Of a stretch of 40,462 bases of DNA, positions 15,961 to 24,836 are shown piece after piece (within the stretch, counting starts at the first letter, position 1; each line of letters begins with the position of its first letter). Origin of the DNA: an uncultured Pelagibacteraceae bacterium (lineage in GTDB: Bacteria > Pseudomonadota > Alphaproteobacteria > Pelagibacterales > Pelagibacteraceae); assembly GCA_902514945.1 (NCBI GenBank), contig CABXSO010000008.1:1-40462 (forward strand). Direction: 5' to 3'. Made by a program: the position numbers and the translations under genes. The notes below the pieces were generated by a model. That model did no database searches, was not told the DNA's origin, and saw nothing but the letters and a program-made list of their open reading frames with translations.

Positions 15961-16824
15961 ATGCCAGAATTACCAGAAGTAGAAATTGTCCGACAATCAT
16001 TGTCAAAAAAAATAATAGGCAAAAAAATCAATAAAGTTTTAGTTAGGAATAGAAACTTACGACTTAAATTAAAATCCTCATTTGAAAACAAACTTAAAAG
16101 CAGATTTATTGTAAAGATAGGTAGATTTTCAAAGTATTTAATTTTAGAACTCGAAAATAAAAGTTATTGTATAGTCCACCTTGGAATGTCTGGAACAATT
16201 CATATAACCAACAATCGACAAAAAAATTCATTTACAAACACAAGTTTTTACCATTCTCCCAATTTGCCAAAAAAACACAATCATATTGAGCTTTTTTTTA
16301 ATGACATGAAATTAATTTATAACGATCCTAGAAGATTTGGATTTTTTCAATTAATAAAAAATAAGATTGATTTAAAAAAAAGATTTAAAAATTTCGGTCC
16401 GGAACCTTTTAACAATAAATTCAATTTAAGTTATTTAACGAAATATTTAAAAAAAAAAAATAAAAATATAAAAAGTTTTTTATTAGATCAAAAATTTGTT
16501 TCAGGTATAGGCAACATCTATGCAAATGAAATATTGTACTTGTCAAAAATCCACCCTCTAAGGTCTGCTAAAAACTTAACTAAATTCGAATATGAAAAAA
16601 TAATTAGAAACTCCAAAAAGGTTTTGAATAACGCTATACAAAAAGGAGGATCTTCTATTAGAGATTTTAAAAACATTTTGGGTGGCACAGGTCAATTTCA
16701 AAAAGAATTTAAGGTTTATGGAAGAGATAAAAAAAGTTGTAAAAGACAAAGTTGTTCAGGTATAATTTATAAAATTATTCAAGCAAATAGATCAACCTTC
16801 TATTGCCAAACCTGCCAAAAATAA
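15961..16824 (+). CDS. mutM: Formamidopyrimidine-DNA glycosylase (MutM/Fpg)
   Basis: MutM excises 8-oxoguanine and formamidopyrimidines and then cuts the abasic site. The catalytic N terminus PELPEVEIVRQSL (Pro2, Glu3) is intact after Met removal. IVHLGMSGTI, NDPRRFGFF and the helix-two-turn-helix region QKFVSGIGNIYANEILY follow. The C-terminal zinc finger is complete: Cys-x4-Cys in SCKRQSCSG and Cys-x2-Cys in YCQTCQK. The 287-residue length is normal and no signs of decay are seen. It lies just upstream of rpsT and dnaA, a common alphaproteobacterial position. Confidence 0.96.
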   Translation: MPELPEVEIVRQSLSKKIIGKKINKVLVRNRNLRLKLKSSFENKLKSRFIVKIGRFSKYLILELENKSYCIVHLGMSGTIHITNNRQKNSFTNTSFYHSPNLPKKHNHIELFFNDMKLIYNDPRRFGFFQLIKNKIDLKKRFKNFGPEPFNNKFNLSYLTKYLKKKNKNIKSFLLDQKFVSGIGNIYANEILYLSKIHPLRSAKNLTKFEYEKIIRNSKKVLNNAIQKGGSSIRDFKNILGGTGQFQKEFKVYGRDKKSCKRQSCSGIIYKIIQANRSTFYCQTCQK

Positions 16825-16835
16825 TAAATATGTTA

Positions 16836-16864
16836 TTGACCAGAACTGTTTAATTATCTATAAA
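16836..16864 (+). promoter_or_regulatory. rpsT promoter
   Basis: TTGACC (16836-16841) and TATAAA (16859-16864) are separated by exactly 17 bases, a near-consensus sigma-70-type promoter. The rpsT ATG is at 16875, only 10 bases after the -10. A start about 7 bases after the -10 would give a leader of roughly 3-5 bases, that is, an almost leaderless mRNA. Confidence 0.6.
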
Positions 16865-16874
16865 CCCGAGCATA

Positions 16875-17135
16875 ATGGCTAATACTAAATCTGCAATCAA
16901 AAGGATAAGAAGAATTTCTAAGCAAACTGTAGTTAATAAAGCTAGAAAAAGTAGATATAAAAACGCTTTAAAAAAGATGAATGCACTAATTGAAAATAAA
17001 AAGAAAACAGAAGCCTTAAAATTCTTACCTAAGTTGAATTCTGAACTTATGAAGATTGCAAAAAGTGGAATTATAAAAAGACAAAACGCATCTAGAAACG
17101 TTTCAAGAATAACAAAAAAAATTGCATTATTGTAG
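16875..17135 (+). CDS. rpsT: 30S ribosomal protein S20
   Basis: S20 binds the 5' domain and helix 44 of 16S rRNA. The 86-residue, strongly basic protein has the family pattern MANTKSAIKRIRRISKQTV, RYKNALKKMNALIENKKK and the ending SGIIKRQNASRNVSRITKKI. It has its own strong promoter with an extremely short leader. It lies between mutM and dnaA, as in many alphaproteobacteria. An inverted repeat follows 12 bases after the stop. Confidence 0.97.
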   Translation: MANTKSAIKRIRRISKQTVVNKARKSRYKNALKKMNALIENKKKTEALKFLPKLNSELMKIAKSGIIKRQNASRNVSRITKKIALL

Positions 17136-17147
17136 TTGTCTATACTT

Positions 17148-17164
17148 CAAGTTGATTCAACTTG
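17148..17164 (+). terminator. Inverted repeat after rpsT, possible weak terminator
   Basis: CAAGTTGATTCAACTTG forms a stem of about six base pairs with a five-base loop (the symmetry extends to eight bases). It lies just after the rpsT stop. No T-run follows directly, so termination would be weak or factor-dependent; it may instead be an mRNA-end stabiliser. Confidence 0.35.
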
Positions 17165-17406
17165 GAGAATACACTTTATATATGAAAATATGATCTTAAA
17201 TTACAATATTTAGAATTAGTAAAAAAACAATCTATTTTTCAATCATAAATTTTATTTTTTTTTTGATACATAAAAAAATTTTTTGTCAAAGAATTTTTTA
17301 AAAAAATAAATTTCACACAATCCCAGATTTTATTTTTCTTTTATTTAAGAAAATAATTTGTTGCAATAATTATCATTATAGATGTAACTGATCTCTTTCC
17401 AAATAA
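17165..17406. other. AT-rich non-coding spacer upstream of dnaA
   Basis: This 242-base stretch between the rpsT hairpin and dnaA holds long A and T runs around 17250-17310 and no ORF with family features. No match to the DnaA box TTATNCACA was found by eye on either strand, so I do not call it an origin. It presumably holds the dnaA promoter, but no convincing -35/-10 pair could be picked out. Confidence 0.5.
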
Positions 17407-18813
17407 ATGAATAAATCAATTACAAATAAAAATCTTAAAAAGACTAATCTAGATTGGTTGTTAATCCAATCCGAATTGAAAGTAAAATTAGGCCAAGAAG
17501 TTTATGAAAGTTGGATTAAAAAGATTAATTTATTTGAGGAGTTTAATAACTATATTTTATTTGCTGTTCCAACAAGATTCATTCGAGACTGGATTACCTC
17601 AAGATATCTAGATCAAATTTTACAAACAATAAAAAAGCATAAAAAAGAAATTATAAGAATAGAATTCAAAATTGTGGAAAACAAAGGTCACACAATTCAA
17701 AAATCAGATGGTCAAAATAAATTAAATAACATTAATAAAATTTCATTTATAAAAGATTCACACCTTCAGTATAATCGAATAGACCCCAATAAAAGATTTG
17801 AAAATTTTTTTACTGGTTATAGTAACAAGGTTGCATTTGAAGCCTCATTAAAAGTGTCTGAAAATATTTCACATTATAATCCATTGTATATTTATGCGGG
17901 TGTAGGATTAGGTAAAACTCATTTATTAAATGCAATTGGCTATGAAATGAATAAAAATCAGAAAGTTATGTTTATTTCAGCAGAGCGTTTTATGTACCAG
18001 TTTGTAAAGTCTATAAAATCAAACGATATGGTTAAATTTAAAGAATTTTTTAGAAATACTGATGTTTTAATAATAGATGATATTCAATTTATGAACGGTA
18101 AAGAGGCAATGCAGGAGGAGTTTTTTCACACATTTAATGCACTTTTAGATAAAGGTTCGCAAATAATTGTATCAGCTGATAGACCTCCAAATAAATTATC
18201 GAGAATTCAAGAGAGAATAAAATCACGATTTTCGGGTGGTTTAGTCATTGATATTCAGAAACCTGAATATGATTTAAGAAAAAAAATTCTTTATCATAAA
18301 ATTAATGAACTAACAGATTTATATTCTGATAAAATTAATATTTCAGAAGAAATTCAAAATTTTGTTAGCAATAAAATAACATCTAACGTGAGAGAGTTAG
18401 TAGGAGCGATAAATCGAATTATCTCTTTCTCTAGAATTTATAACAAACTCCCTAATATATCAGAAACAAAAATCATATTAAAAGATTTATTAAATCTAAA
18501 TGAAAATAATGTTACGATTGATACAATACAAACAGCAGTTTGTAAATTTTTTAAAATTAGTAAAAATGAAATGTTGTCATCTAGAAGATCAAGGTATTTG
18601 GTCAGACCCAGACAGACCGCAATTTATTTAACTAAAATTTTAACTACAAAATCTTTGCCAGAAATTGGTCGTGAATTTTCTAATCGCGATCATACAACTA
18701 TAATTCATTCAGTTAAAACAATTGAAAAACTCAAAGAAAAAAATCTCGATATGAACGAGAATATTATTAAATTAAAAAATATCATATTGTACAATAAGGA
18801 AAATGAAATTTAG
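17407..18813 (+). CDS. dnaA: Chromosomal replication initiator DnaA
   Basis: DnaA is the AAA+ ATPase that binds and opens the replication origin. The 468-residue protein has domain I (WLLIQSELKVKLGQEVYESWI), a short variable domain II, then the AAA+ core with Walker A GVGLGKTH (residues 165-172), Walker B VLIIDDIQFMNGK and RIKSRFSGGLVIDI. The C-terminal DNA-binding domain contains SRRSRYLVRPRQTAIYLTK and the signature GREFSNRDHTTIIHSVKTI. No clear Shine-Dalgarno precedes the ATG at 17407. Its 3' end overlaps dnaN by 11 bases, so initiator and clamp are one transcript. Confidence 0.97.
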   Translation: MNKSITNKNLKKTNLDWLLIQSELKVKLGQEVYESWIKKINLFEEFNNYILFAVPTRFIRDWITSRYLDQILQTIKKHKKEIIRIEFKIVENKGHTIQKSDGQNKLNNINKISFIKDSHLQYNRIDPNKRFENFFTGYSNKVAFEASLKVSENISHYNPLYIYAGVGLGKTHLLNAIGYEMNKNQKVMFISAERFMYQFVKSIKSNDMVKFKEFFRNTDVLIIDDIQFMNGKEAMQEEFFHTFNALLDKGSQIIVSADRPPNKLSRIQERIKSRFSGGLVIDIQKPEYDLRKKILYHKINELTDLYSDKINISEEIQNFVSNKITSNVRELVGAINRIISFSRIYNKLPNISETKIILKDLLNLNENNVTIDTIQTAVCKFFKISKNEMLSSRRSRYLVRPRQTAIYLTKILTTKSLPEIGREFSNRDHTTIIHSVKTIEKLKEKNLDMNENIIKLKNIILYNKENEI

Positions 18814-19915
18814 TGTTAACCAAAAAGATCTTCAAGAAGCCCTTAACTACTGTCAAGGAGTAATAGAAAAAAGAAGTACATTACCAATATTGTCAAATGT
18901 TTTATTAGATGCAAGTAATACCAAATTAATAATAACAGCGACAGATTTGGATTTAATTTTTATTCACCAGATTAACAATGTAGAAATTATTGAGGAAGGG
19001 AAAACAACTACTACTTCCTCAATTATGTACGATATCGTAAGAAAATTTTCTTCTGATAAAAAAATAAATTTATCAATGAATAGTGATAGCAAGCTTCAAT
19101 TAGAGTCTGACAAATCAATATTTAATTTAAATTGTATAAGCTCATCTGAGTTTCCTTTAACAGATGAAGATTTTAATAAAAATGAATTTAATGTAAATTC
19201 AAAACAATTTTTAAAACTTCTTAATAAATGTAAGTTTTCGTTATCAAATGATGAGACAAGACATTATTTAAGTGGAATATATCTTCATCAAACAGAAGTT
19301 GATGATAAAATTTATCTTACGGCAGCCGCAACAGATAGTCATAGGATGTCAATTTCAAAAATAAGATTAAATGAGAAAATAAACTTTGATCCAATAATTT
19401 TACCAAAAAAAACTATTTTTCAACTTTGTTCTTTATTAGATAATTATGACGGTGATCTTAAAATATCTAATTTAAAATCAAAAATTAAATTTGAGTTAGC
19501 TAATAGTATTTTGATTTCAAAGTTAATTGATGGTAAATTTCCAAATTATATACAAGTAATTCCAAAAAATAATCAAAAAAAAATGGAAAGTAATCTAAAG
19601 TCATTTTTAGATTCTATCGACCGTGTTGCCTCAGTATCATTGGATAAAAAAGATGGTGTAAAATTTCAATTATCTCAAGATACACTAAATCTCATTGTTA
19701 ATAACACAAATAGTGGAGATGGAAATGAAACGTTAAATGTAAAATTTAATCATGATTTAGAAATAAGTTTTAATTCAAGATACTTAATTGATATTGCATC
19801 ACAACTCGATGGAGATAAAATAGAAATATTTTTTAATGATATGGGATCTCCAGCATTGATAAAAGATCCAAGCGATTTTGATAGTATCTACGTTGTTATG
19901 CCAATGAAGGGTTAA
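18803..19915 (+). CDS. dnaN: DNA polymerase III beta sliding clamp
   Basis: The beta clamp encircles DNA and tethers DNA polymerase III and repair proteins. The 370-residue protein shows the family start MKFSVNQKDLQEALNYCQGV, RSTLPILSNVLLDA, the mid-domain AAATDSHRMSIS and the C-terminal end SPALIKDPSDFDSIYVVMPMKG with the conserved VMPM motif. Three homologous clamp domains are expected at this length. It overlaps dnaA by 11 bases and overlaps the convergent acyltransferase gene by 4 bases. Confidence 0.97.
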   Translation: MKFSVNQKDLQEALNYCQGVIEKRSTLPILSNVLLDASNTKLIITATDLDLIFIHQINNVEIIEEGKTTTTSSIMYDIVRKFSSDKKINLSMNSDSKLQLESDKSIFNLNCISSSEFPLTDEDFNKNEFNVNSKQFLKLLNKCKFSLSNDETRHYLSGIYLHQTEVDDKIYLTAAATDSHRMSISKIRLNEKINFDPIILPKKTIFQLCSLLDNYDGDLKISNLKSKIKFELANSILISKLIDGKFPNYIQVIPKNNQKKMESNLKSFLDSIDRVASVSLDKKDGVKFQLSQDTLNLIVNNTNSGDGNETLNVKFNHDLEISFNSRYLIDIASQLDGDKIEIFFNDMGSPALIKDPSDFDSIYVVMPMKG

Positions 19916-20613
19916 TTTATTAAGTCTAATTCTGAATAAATTTTTTGCTCAAGAATTTTCAAGAATTTGTTTGTTTCTAAACCTTTGTTAATTATAGGTA
20001 ATATAGATATAGTTATCATTCTTCCAGGTTTTTTTTTACCTTTTTTAGGCCAAACGTAGCCAGAATTAATAGCGACTGGCTGACAAGCAATTTTTAGATT
20101 TTCATAAATTCTTGACGCACCCTTTTTTAAAGGTGGTCTATCATTAGGTAGCACTCTCGTCCCTTGAGGAAATATTAATAGCGGTCTATCTGAATTTAAA
20201 ATAGTTTTAGATATTTTATTAAAAAATCCTAGGTTATCTCTTGAGATTTTGTCTCTTTTTATTGAAATTGATCCAATCTTTCTCAAATACCATCCAAAAA
20301 TTGGTACATTTAATAATTCTTTTTTTAGAATAAATACTGGTGAATTGAATATTGTTTGAAGAAAAAAAGTTTCAAACATTGATTGATGAGACGAAGCTAT
20401 AAAAAATTTTTCATTTGTAATTATATTCTCATAACCTTTCACGAAAATTTTTGTTGATAAAAATAACCTTAAACAAATACTAGTCCAGTAACCCATTAAT
20501 TTTCCTCCACTAAGTACAATTTTCTGGGACATGAAAAGTGATGGTAAAAAGATTATCGAAATAATAACTATCCCTAAAAAAAAAAAAAATGAAAATAGAT
20601 AATCTTTTATCAT
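19912..20613 (-). CDS. plsC: 1-acyl-sn-glycerol-3-phosphate acyltransferase (PlsC-like)
   Basis: This family acylates lysophosphatidic acid to phosphatidic acid in membrane phospholipid synthesis. The 233-residue protein opens with a membrane helix (DYLFSFFFFLGIVIISIIF). It has the catalytic block ASSHQSMFETFFL, an HX4E variant of the usual HX4D as often seen in alphaproteobacterial members, then GSISIKRDK, the glycerol-phosphate site LLIFPQGTRVLP and QPVAINSGYVWPKKGKKKPG. It begins 4 bases after the lysA stop. Exact acyl-acceptor specificity is inferred from family only. Confidence 0.88.
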   Translation of the reverse strand: MIKDYLFSFFFFLGIVIISIIFLPSLFMSQKIVLSGGKLMGYWTSICLRLFLSTKIFVKGYENIITNEKFFIASSHQSMFETFFLQTIFNSPVFILKKELLNVPIFGWYLRKIGSISIKRDKISRDNLGFFNKISKTILNSDRPLLIFPQGTRVLPNDRPPLKKGASRIYENLKIACQPVAINSGYVWPKKGKKKPGRMITISILPIINKGLETNKFLKILEQKIYSELDLIN

Positions 20614-20617
20614 TCTT

Positions 20618-21838
20618 TTAAAAACCTAATAAGTCTTTGTAGGTTTGCCTTTTTTTTATTATTTTTATTTTTGAACTTTTTACAAGAATCTCTATAGGCT
20701 TAAGTCTTAGATTATAATTTGAACTTAATGACATTCCATAAGCACCAACATCGTTTAAAACGACAAGATCATTTTCTTTTAATTCCTGAAAGTTTCTAAT
20801 ACTAGAGAATTTGTCAGTGCTCTCACAAATAGGTCCTACAAATTCATAAGTTCTATTTGATCTTTTGGTTTTTTTTAAAGCTGGTAATATTTTATGTACA
20901 GCACCATAAAGAGCTGGTCTTATTAGATCATTCATCGCTGCGTCGAGGATTATAAAATCCTTTTTACCATTTTTTTTTACGTAAATTACTTTAGATATTA
21001 AAGATGCGGTATTTCCAATAATGGATCTGCCCGGCTCAAAAATTATTTTTGAGTTATATCTTTTTAAAAACTTTTTTATCGCAAAATTATATCTTTTATA
21101 ATTAAGTAACTTATCATTTTTTTCATAAGAAATTCCCATCCCTCCACCAAGATCTATAAATTCAAATTTATATTTAGCTTTTTTAATAACTTTATCAATT
21201 ACGCTTAACATTTTTTCATATGGTTTATGATCTAATATTTGGCTTCCAATATGAACGCTTAAACATTTAAGATCTAAATTTTTTGATTTCTTACAATACT
21301 TTACAAGTTCTAAAAATTTCTTTTCATTAATTCCAAACTTATTCTCTTTTTTTCCGGTTGATATCTGACTCAAAGTTTTTGCATCTGTATTTGGATTTAG
21401 TCTAATACCAATTTGAATAAGTTTATTTTTAGAATTTGCAATTTTTTCAATTTCTTTAATTTCATTTTCTGACTCAGTGTTTATTAGCAAGATATTTTTG
21501 CTTATTGCGTAATTAATCTCATTTCTAGTTTTTCCAACTCCAGAAAAAACAATTTTTTTGGGATTTATACCCGCTTTAAGCGCCATCATTAACTCACCTA
21601 TTGAAACAACATCTGCCCCTAAACCAAATTTTTTAATTTCTTTAATTAAATCGAGATTAGTATTTGATTTAATTGCAAAACATATTAGAGGAGATAACGA
21701 TTTAAAATTTCTTTTAAAATCTAAAACATTTTTCTTAAATTGTTTGAATGAATAACAATATGTTGGTGTTCCATATTTTTTGGCAATGGTTTCTACACTA
21801 AATTTTTCTATAGTAAGTTTTTTATTGATATATCTCAT
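20618..21838 (-). CDS. lysA: Diaminopimelate decarboxylase
   Basis: LysA removes CO2 from meso-diaminopimelate to give L-lysine, using pyridoxal phosphate. The 406-residue alanine-racemase-fold protein shows the PLP lysine in ICFAIKSNTNLDLI, GLGADVVSIGEL, CLSVHIGSQILD, FIDLGGGMGISYE, FEPGRSIIGN and the active-site Cys in VGPICESTDKF. The C-terminal domain contains LNDVGAYGMSLSSNYN. Its ATG overlaps the stop of the small lipoprotein gene lptM (TAATG). The argH-lptM-lysA order is widely kept in alphaproteobacteria. Confidence 0.96.
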   Translation of the reverse strand: MRYINKKLTIEKFSVETIAKKYGTPTYCYSFKQFKKNVLDFKRNFKSLSPLICFAIKSNTNLDLIKEIKKFGLGADVVSIGELMMALKAGINPKKIVFSGVGKTRNEINYAISKNILLINTESENEIKEIEKIANSKNKLIQIGIRLNPNTDAKTLSQISTGKKENKFGINEKKFLELVKYCKKSKNLDLKCLSVHIGSQILDHKPYEKMLSVIDKVIKKAKYKFEFIDLGGGMGISYEKNDKLLNYKRYNFAIKKFLKRYNSKIIFEPGRSIIGNTASLISKVIYVKKNGKKDFIILDAAMNDLIRPALYGAVHKILPALKKTKRSNRTYEFVGPICESTDKFSSIRNFQELKENDLVVLNDVGAYGMSLSSNYNLRLKPIEILVKSSKIKIIKKRQTYKDLLGF

Positions 21839-21969
21839 TAAACCCTATTTATAAGGGGAATAATTTTTTTCCCACTCTTTTCAGGTTCAATATATTTTGG
21901 ATCACCTTTTTTTCCACAAGAAACCACAAAAAAGCATAAAATTGAAATTAATAAAATATTCTTAATCAT
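21838..21969 (-). CDS. lptM: LptM-like small lipoprotein
   Basis: Reading leftward from ATG 21969 gives 43 residues: a signal peptide (MIKNILLISILCFFVVS) and a lipobox ending at Cys18, followed by GKKGDPKYIEPE. The sequence CGxKG directly after the lipidated Cys is the hallmark of the LptM (YifL) lipoprotein family, which assists oxidation and assembly of the LPS translocon protein LptD in enterobacteria. Its start lies inside the argH end (8-base overlap, ATGATTAA) and its stop overlaps lysA by one base. Function is transferred from the enteric family and is less certain in this organism. Confidence 0.85.
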   Translation of the reverse strand: MIKNILLISILCFFVVSCGKKGDPKYIEPEKSGKKIIPLINRV

Positions 21970-23356
21970 TTTGTTTTTTATATTTCATTATCATTCTTTT
22001 GATATTTTCAAAAGATGTTCCACCATAAGATTTTTTTGATTTAATTGAGTTTTTTAAATCAAAAACTCTTAAAACCTCATTTGTAAGTTTTGGTTCAATA
22101 ATTTTCATCTCTTCTAATGATAATTGAGAAAGATTTTTCTTTTTTTTTTCAGCTAAATTAACAATTGCAGAAGTCCTCTCATAGGCCTTCCTAAACGACA
22201 TTGAATAATTTTTAACTAAATAATCAGCGAGATCTGTTGCAGTTATATGTCCAGTTTTAGCAAGGTCTAACATTTGTTTTTTATTTGGGTAAAAATTTTT
22301 TAAAAATTCATCTAGTATTATAAGGCAATCCATAATTGTATCATTTGCCTTAAAAACAATCTCTTTATCATCTTGAAGATCTTTAAAATAGGATAAAGGT
22401 AATCCCTTCAATATTGTTAGCATTGAAAATAAATTACCATATAAGACTCCAGATTTTCCTCTTAAATATTCAAGTGCATCAGGATTTTTCTTTTGTGGCA
22501 TTATTGAAGATCCAGTAACCATTTTGTCTGAAAGACTTATTAAATTATATGCATCAGAATTCCAAATTATAAGTTCTTCAGCAATTCTTGAAATGTGCAT
22601 TGAGCATACTGAAATAGCGTATAAGTAATCTAAAACAAAGTCTCTATCAGATACTGTATCTATAGAATTATTTGTAGGTTTTTTGAAACCAAGTTTTTTT
22701 GTTGTATAGTTTCTATCAATATTAAAAGTGGTACCACTTAAGGCAGCAACACCTAAGGGGTTTTCATCTAAACTAATAAGATTATAACTAAATCTTCTTT
22801 TATCTCTTTTAAACATTTCAATATAAGCTAATAAATAATGCGCAAAAGAAATAGCTTGTGCATTTTTTAAATGTGTAAATCCTGGCATAATTGTATAAAT
22901 ATTTTTTTCAGCTAACTTCAAAGTACTTGTTATAATCTTATCTATTTTAAGACCTATTTCTTTCGTAGAGGATTTAATCCAAATTTTAAAATCTGTTATG
23001 ACTTGGTCATTTCTTGATCTCGCAGTGTGGATATATCCTGCTTCATCCCCAATTATTCGAAAGAGGCTTTTTTCAATATTCATATGAATATCCTCGTATT
23101 TTTTACTTAATTGAATTTTATTATTTTTTATCTCTTTCTCAATTTTTTCTAATCCATAAATTATTTTATTTTTTATTTTAAAAGAAATTATTTTTTGCTT
23201 AAAAAGCATTTCCACATGTACTTTCGAGACTTTTATATCTTCTTTATAAAGTCTTTTATCTATTTCTATTGAACTTCCGATTTTTTCAAATGTAGTTGAT
23301 GTAGCTTTTTTTATTCGCGCACCCCATATTGCCTGGTTGTTTTTATTTTTTGACAT
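21962..23356 (-). CDS. argH: Argininosuccinate lyase
   Basis: ArgH splits argininosuccinate into arginine and fumarate, the last step of arginine synthesis. The 464-residue protein begins AIWGARIKKATSTTFEKIG and shows EDIHMNIEKSL, YIHTARSRNDQVITDFKIW, TIMPGFTHLKNAQAISFAHY, the fumarase-superfamily signature GSSIMPQKKNPDALEYLRGK and GHITATDLADYLV. It diverges from the tlpA-like gene with 23 bases between starts and leads the argH-lptM-lysA-plsC transcript. Confidence 0.96.
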   Translation of the reverse strand: MSKNKNNQAIWGARIKKATSTTFEKIGSSIEIDKRLYKEDIKVSKVHVEMLFKQKIISFKIKNKIIYGLEKIEKEIKNNKIQLSKKYEDIHMNIEKSLFRIIGDEAGYIHTARSRNDQVITDFKIWIKSSTKEIGLKIDKIITSTLKLAEKNIYTIMPGFTHLKNAQAISFAHYLLAYIEMFKRDKRRFSYNLISLDENPLGVAALSGTTFNIDRNYTTKKLGFKKPTNNSIDTVSDRDFVLDYLYAISVCSMHISRIAEELIIWNSDAYNLISLSDKMVTGSSIMPQKKNPDALEYLRGKSGVLYGNLFSMLTILKGLPLSYFKDLQDDKEIVFKANDTIMDCLIILDEFLKNFYPNKKQMLDLAKTGHITATDLADYLVKNYSMSFRKAYERTSAIVNLAEKKKKNLSQLSLEEMKIIEPKLTNEVLRVFDLKNSIKSKKSYGGTSFENIKRMIMKYKKQND

Positions 23357-23379
23357 GATAATTATTTATATCAATTAAA

Positions 23380-23889
23380 ATGAGATTTATAATAATTTTT
23401 ATTTTTTTCTTCTCCAATGCTATTGCAGGCGAAGTTCCCAATTTCAAAAATATTGTAATCAATGAAAACTTGAAAAAATATGATGAATTAACCTTTTTAG
23501 ATGTAGATAATAATCAAGTTAATTTAAAAGATTATAAAGGTAACCTTATTTTGTTAAATTTTTGGGCAACATGGTGTGCTCCATGTAAAGAAGAGATGCC
23601 CTCATTAAATAATTTACAAAAAAAAAGTGGCTTAGATAATCTTAAAATTTTTCCAATAAACATCGGAAAAGATAATTTGGAAAAATCATTAAATTTTTTA
23701 GAAAATTTAAATATAAAAAACTTAGAAATTTATTTCGATTCCCCAATAACTTTGGCAAAAAAACTAAAACTGAGAGGTGTACCAACTTCGATATTGGTAA
23801 ATAAAGATGGTTTTGAATTTGCTAGAATAATTGGCTCGATCGATTTCGAAAATGAAAATTTTGTTAAATGGTTAAGTGGCTATAATTAA
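23380..23889 (+). CDS. TlpA/ResA-like periplasmic thioredoxin
   Basis: This 169-residue protein starts with a short signal peptide (MRFIIIFIFFFSNAIAGE) and continues into a thioredoxin fold with NLILLNFWATWCAPCKEEMP. The redox pair is Cys66/Cys69 in WCAPC, and the cis-proline loop is RGVPTSILVNKDG. Such proteins reduce disulfides outside the cytoplasm, often for cytochrome c or CuA-site assembly. The partner is not known here. Position next to argH is common for alphaproteobacterial tlpA. Its end overlaps the convergent HIG1 gene by 4 bases. Confidence 0.88.
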   Translation: MRFIIIFIFFFSNAIAGEVPNFKNIVINENLKKYDELTFLDVDNNQVNLKDYKGNLILLNFWATWCAPCKEEMPSLNNLQKKSGLDNLKIFPINIGKDNLEKSLNFLENLNIKNLEIYFDSPITLAKKLKLRGVPTSILVNKDGFEFARIIGSIDFENENFVKWLSGYN

Positions 23890-24089
23890 TTCTTAAAAAA
23901 ATATGCGAAAGATACCAGTACAATTATTGCAATAAATTGCAACAATACTCTAAGTTGCATTAATTTATTAGAATATTTTTTACTAGTTTCTCCGCCTTTA
24001 AACAAAGTACCAATTCCAAGTATCAAAACAATTCCGACAACAACTAGTAATATTATTGAAATTATTTTTACTAATACTGCAGAAACCAT
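23886..24089 (-). CDS. HIG1-domain twin transmembrane protein
   Basis: The 67-residue protein has two hydrophobic helices (VKIISIILLVVVGIVLILGI and LLQFIAIIVLVSFAYFF) joined by a loop with the HIG1-family sequence SNKLMQLRVLLQFIAI. HIG1 proteins in mitochondria and alphaproteobacteria are associated with respiratory chain complexes, chiefly cytochrome oxidase. A related inner-membrane role is likely but inferred. It is a lone leftward gene, convergent with the tlpA-like gene. Confidence 0.8.
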   Translation of the reverse strand: MVSAVLVKIISIILLVVVGIVLILGIGTLFKGGETSKKYSNKLMQLRVLLQFIAIIVLVSFAYFFKN

Positions 24090-24137
24090 ATAAGTACTTT
24101 AAAGTGTTTTTAAAATAAAAACACAAAAAAATATAGT

Positions 24138-24788
24138 ATGACATTTTGCCTAGATACAACCATTATTGAGCCAGAAGATAAGAATATTAAAAATGCTATA
24201 ATTTTACTTCATGGCTATGGAGGAGATGGAAAGGACATAAGTATGCTCTCCTTAAATTGGAAAAGACATTTACCAAATACAGTTTTTATTTGTCCAAATG
24301 GACACGAACCATGTTCTATAAATCCCTCTGGATATCAATGGTTCGATCTAACCAATGATAATCCAGATTATATTTTAAAACAGTCTCTTAAAGGAGAGAA
24401 AATATTGAACCAATTTATAAAAGAAGTTAAAGAAAGATTTAATTTACAAAACAATCAAATTTGTTTATCTGGATTTAGTCAAGGATGCATGATGTCAATT
24501 AATTTAGGACTAACATCAGAAAGTGAATATAATTGTATTGTTGGTTTTTCAGGTAAGATAATTGATACAAAAGATTTGGAGGTTAGAAAAAAAAATTCTA
24601 CACAAACATTGTTAATTCACGGAGAATTAGATCAAGTTGTACCTCCAAATTTCCTCTTAGAAGCAAAAGATTTTTTCATAAGAAATAATATTAGTATAGA
24701 TACACATCTAATTAAAAACTGCGACCATCATATTCCCATAGAGTCATCAAGTATAGCTTTAAATTATATTTTAAAAAAAATAAAATAA
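24138..24788 (+). CDS. Phospholipase/carboxylesterase-family alpha/beta hydrolase
   Basis: The 216-residue protein has a complete alpha/beta-hydrolase triad: Ser114 in CLSGFSQGCMMSINLG, Asp164 in IHGELDQVVPP and a histidine in NCDHHIPIES (His196 or His197). The oxyanion-hole region is ILLHGYGGDGKDI. These features place it in the carboxylesterase/acyl-protein-thioesterase-like family (Abhydrolase_2). The natural ester substrate is unknown. There is no signal peptide, so it is cytoplasmic. It stands alone between the HIG1 gene and the HNH gene. Confidence 0.85.
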   Translation: MTFCLDTTIIEPEDKNIKNAIILLHGYGGDGKDISMLSLNWKRHLPNTVFICPNGHEPCSINPSGYQWFDLTNDNPDYILKQSLKGEKILNQFIKEVKERFNLQNNQICLSGFSQGCMMSINLGLTSESEYNCIVGFSGKIIDTKDLEVRKKNSTQTLLIHGELDQVVPPNFLLEAKDFFIRNNISIDTHLIKNCDHHIPIESSSIALNYILKKIK

Positions 24789-24836
24789 CTACTTCATCTT
24801 GAAATAAATTTTCATTTAAGTTAAACTTTAAGTGAA

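Noticed and set aside
17136..17406. Possible chromosomal origin upstream of dnaA
   Set aside because: The spacer is AT-rich, but no cluster of TTATNCACA-like DnaA boxes was seen on either strand.
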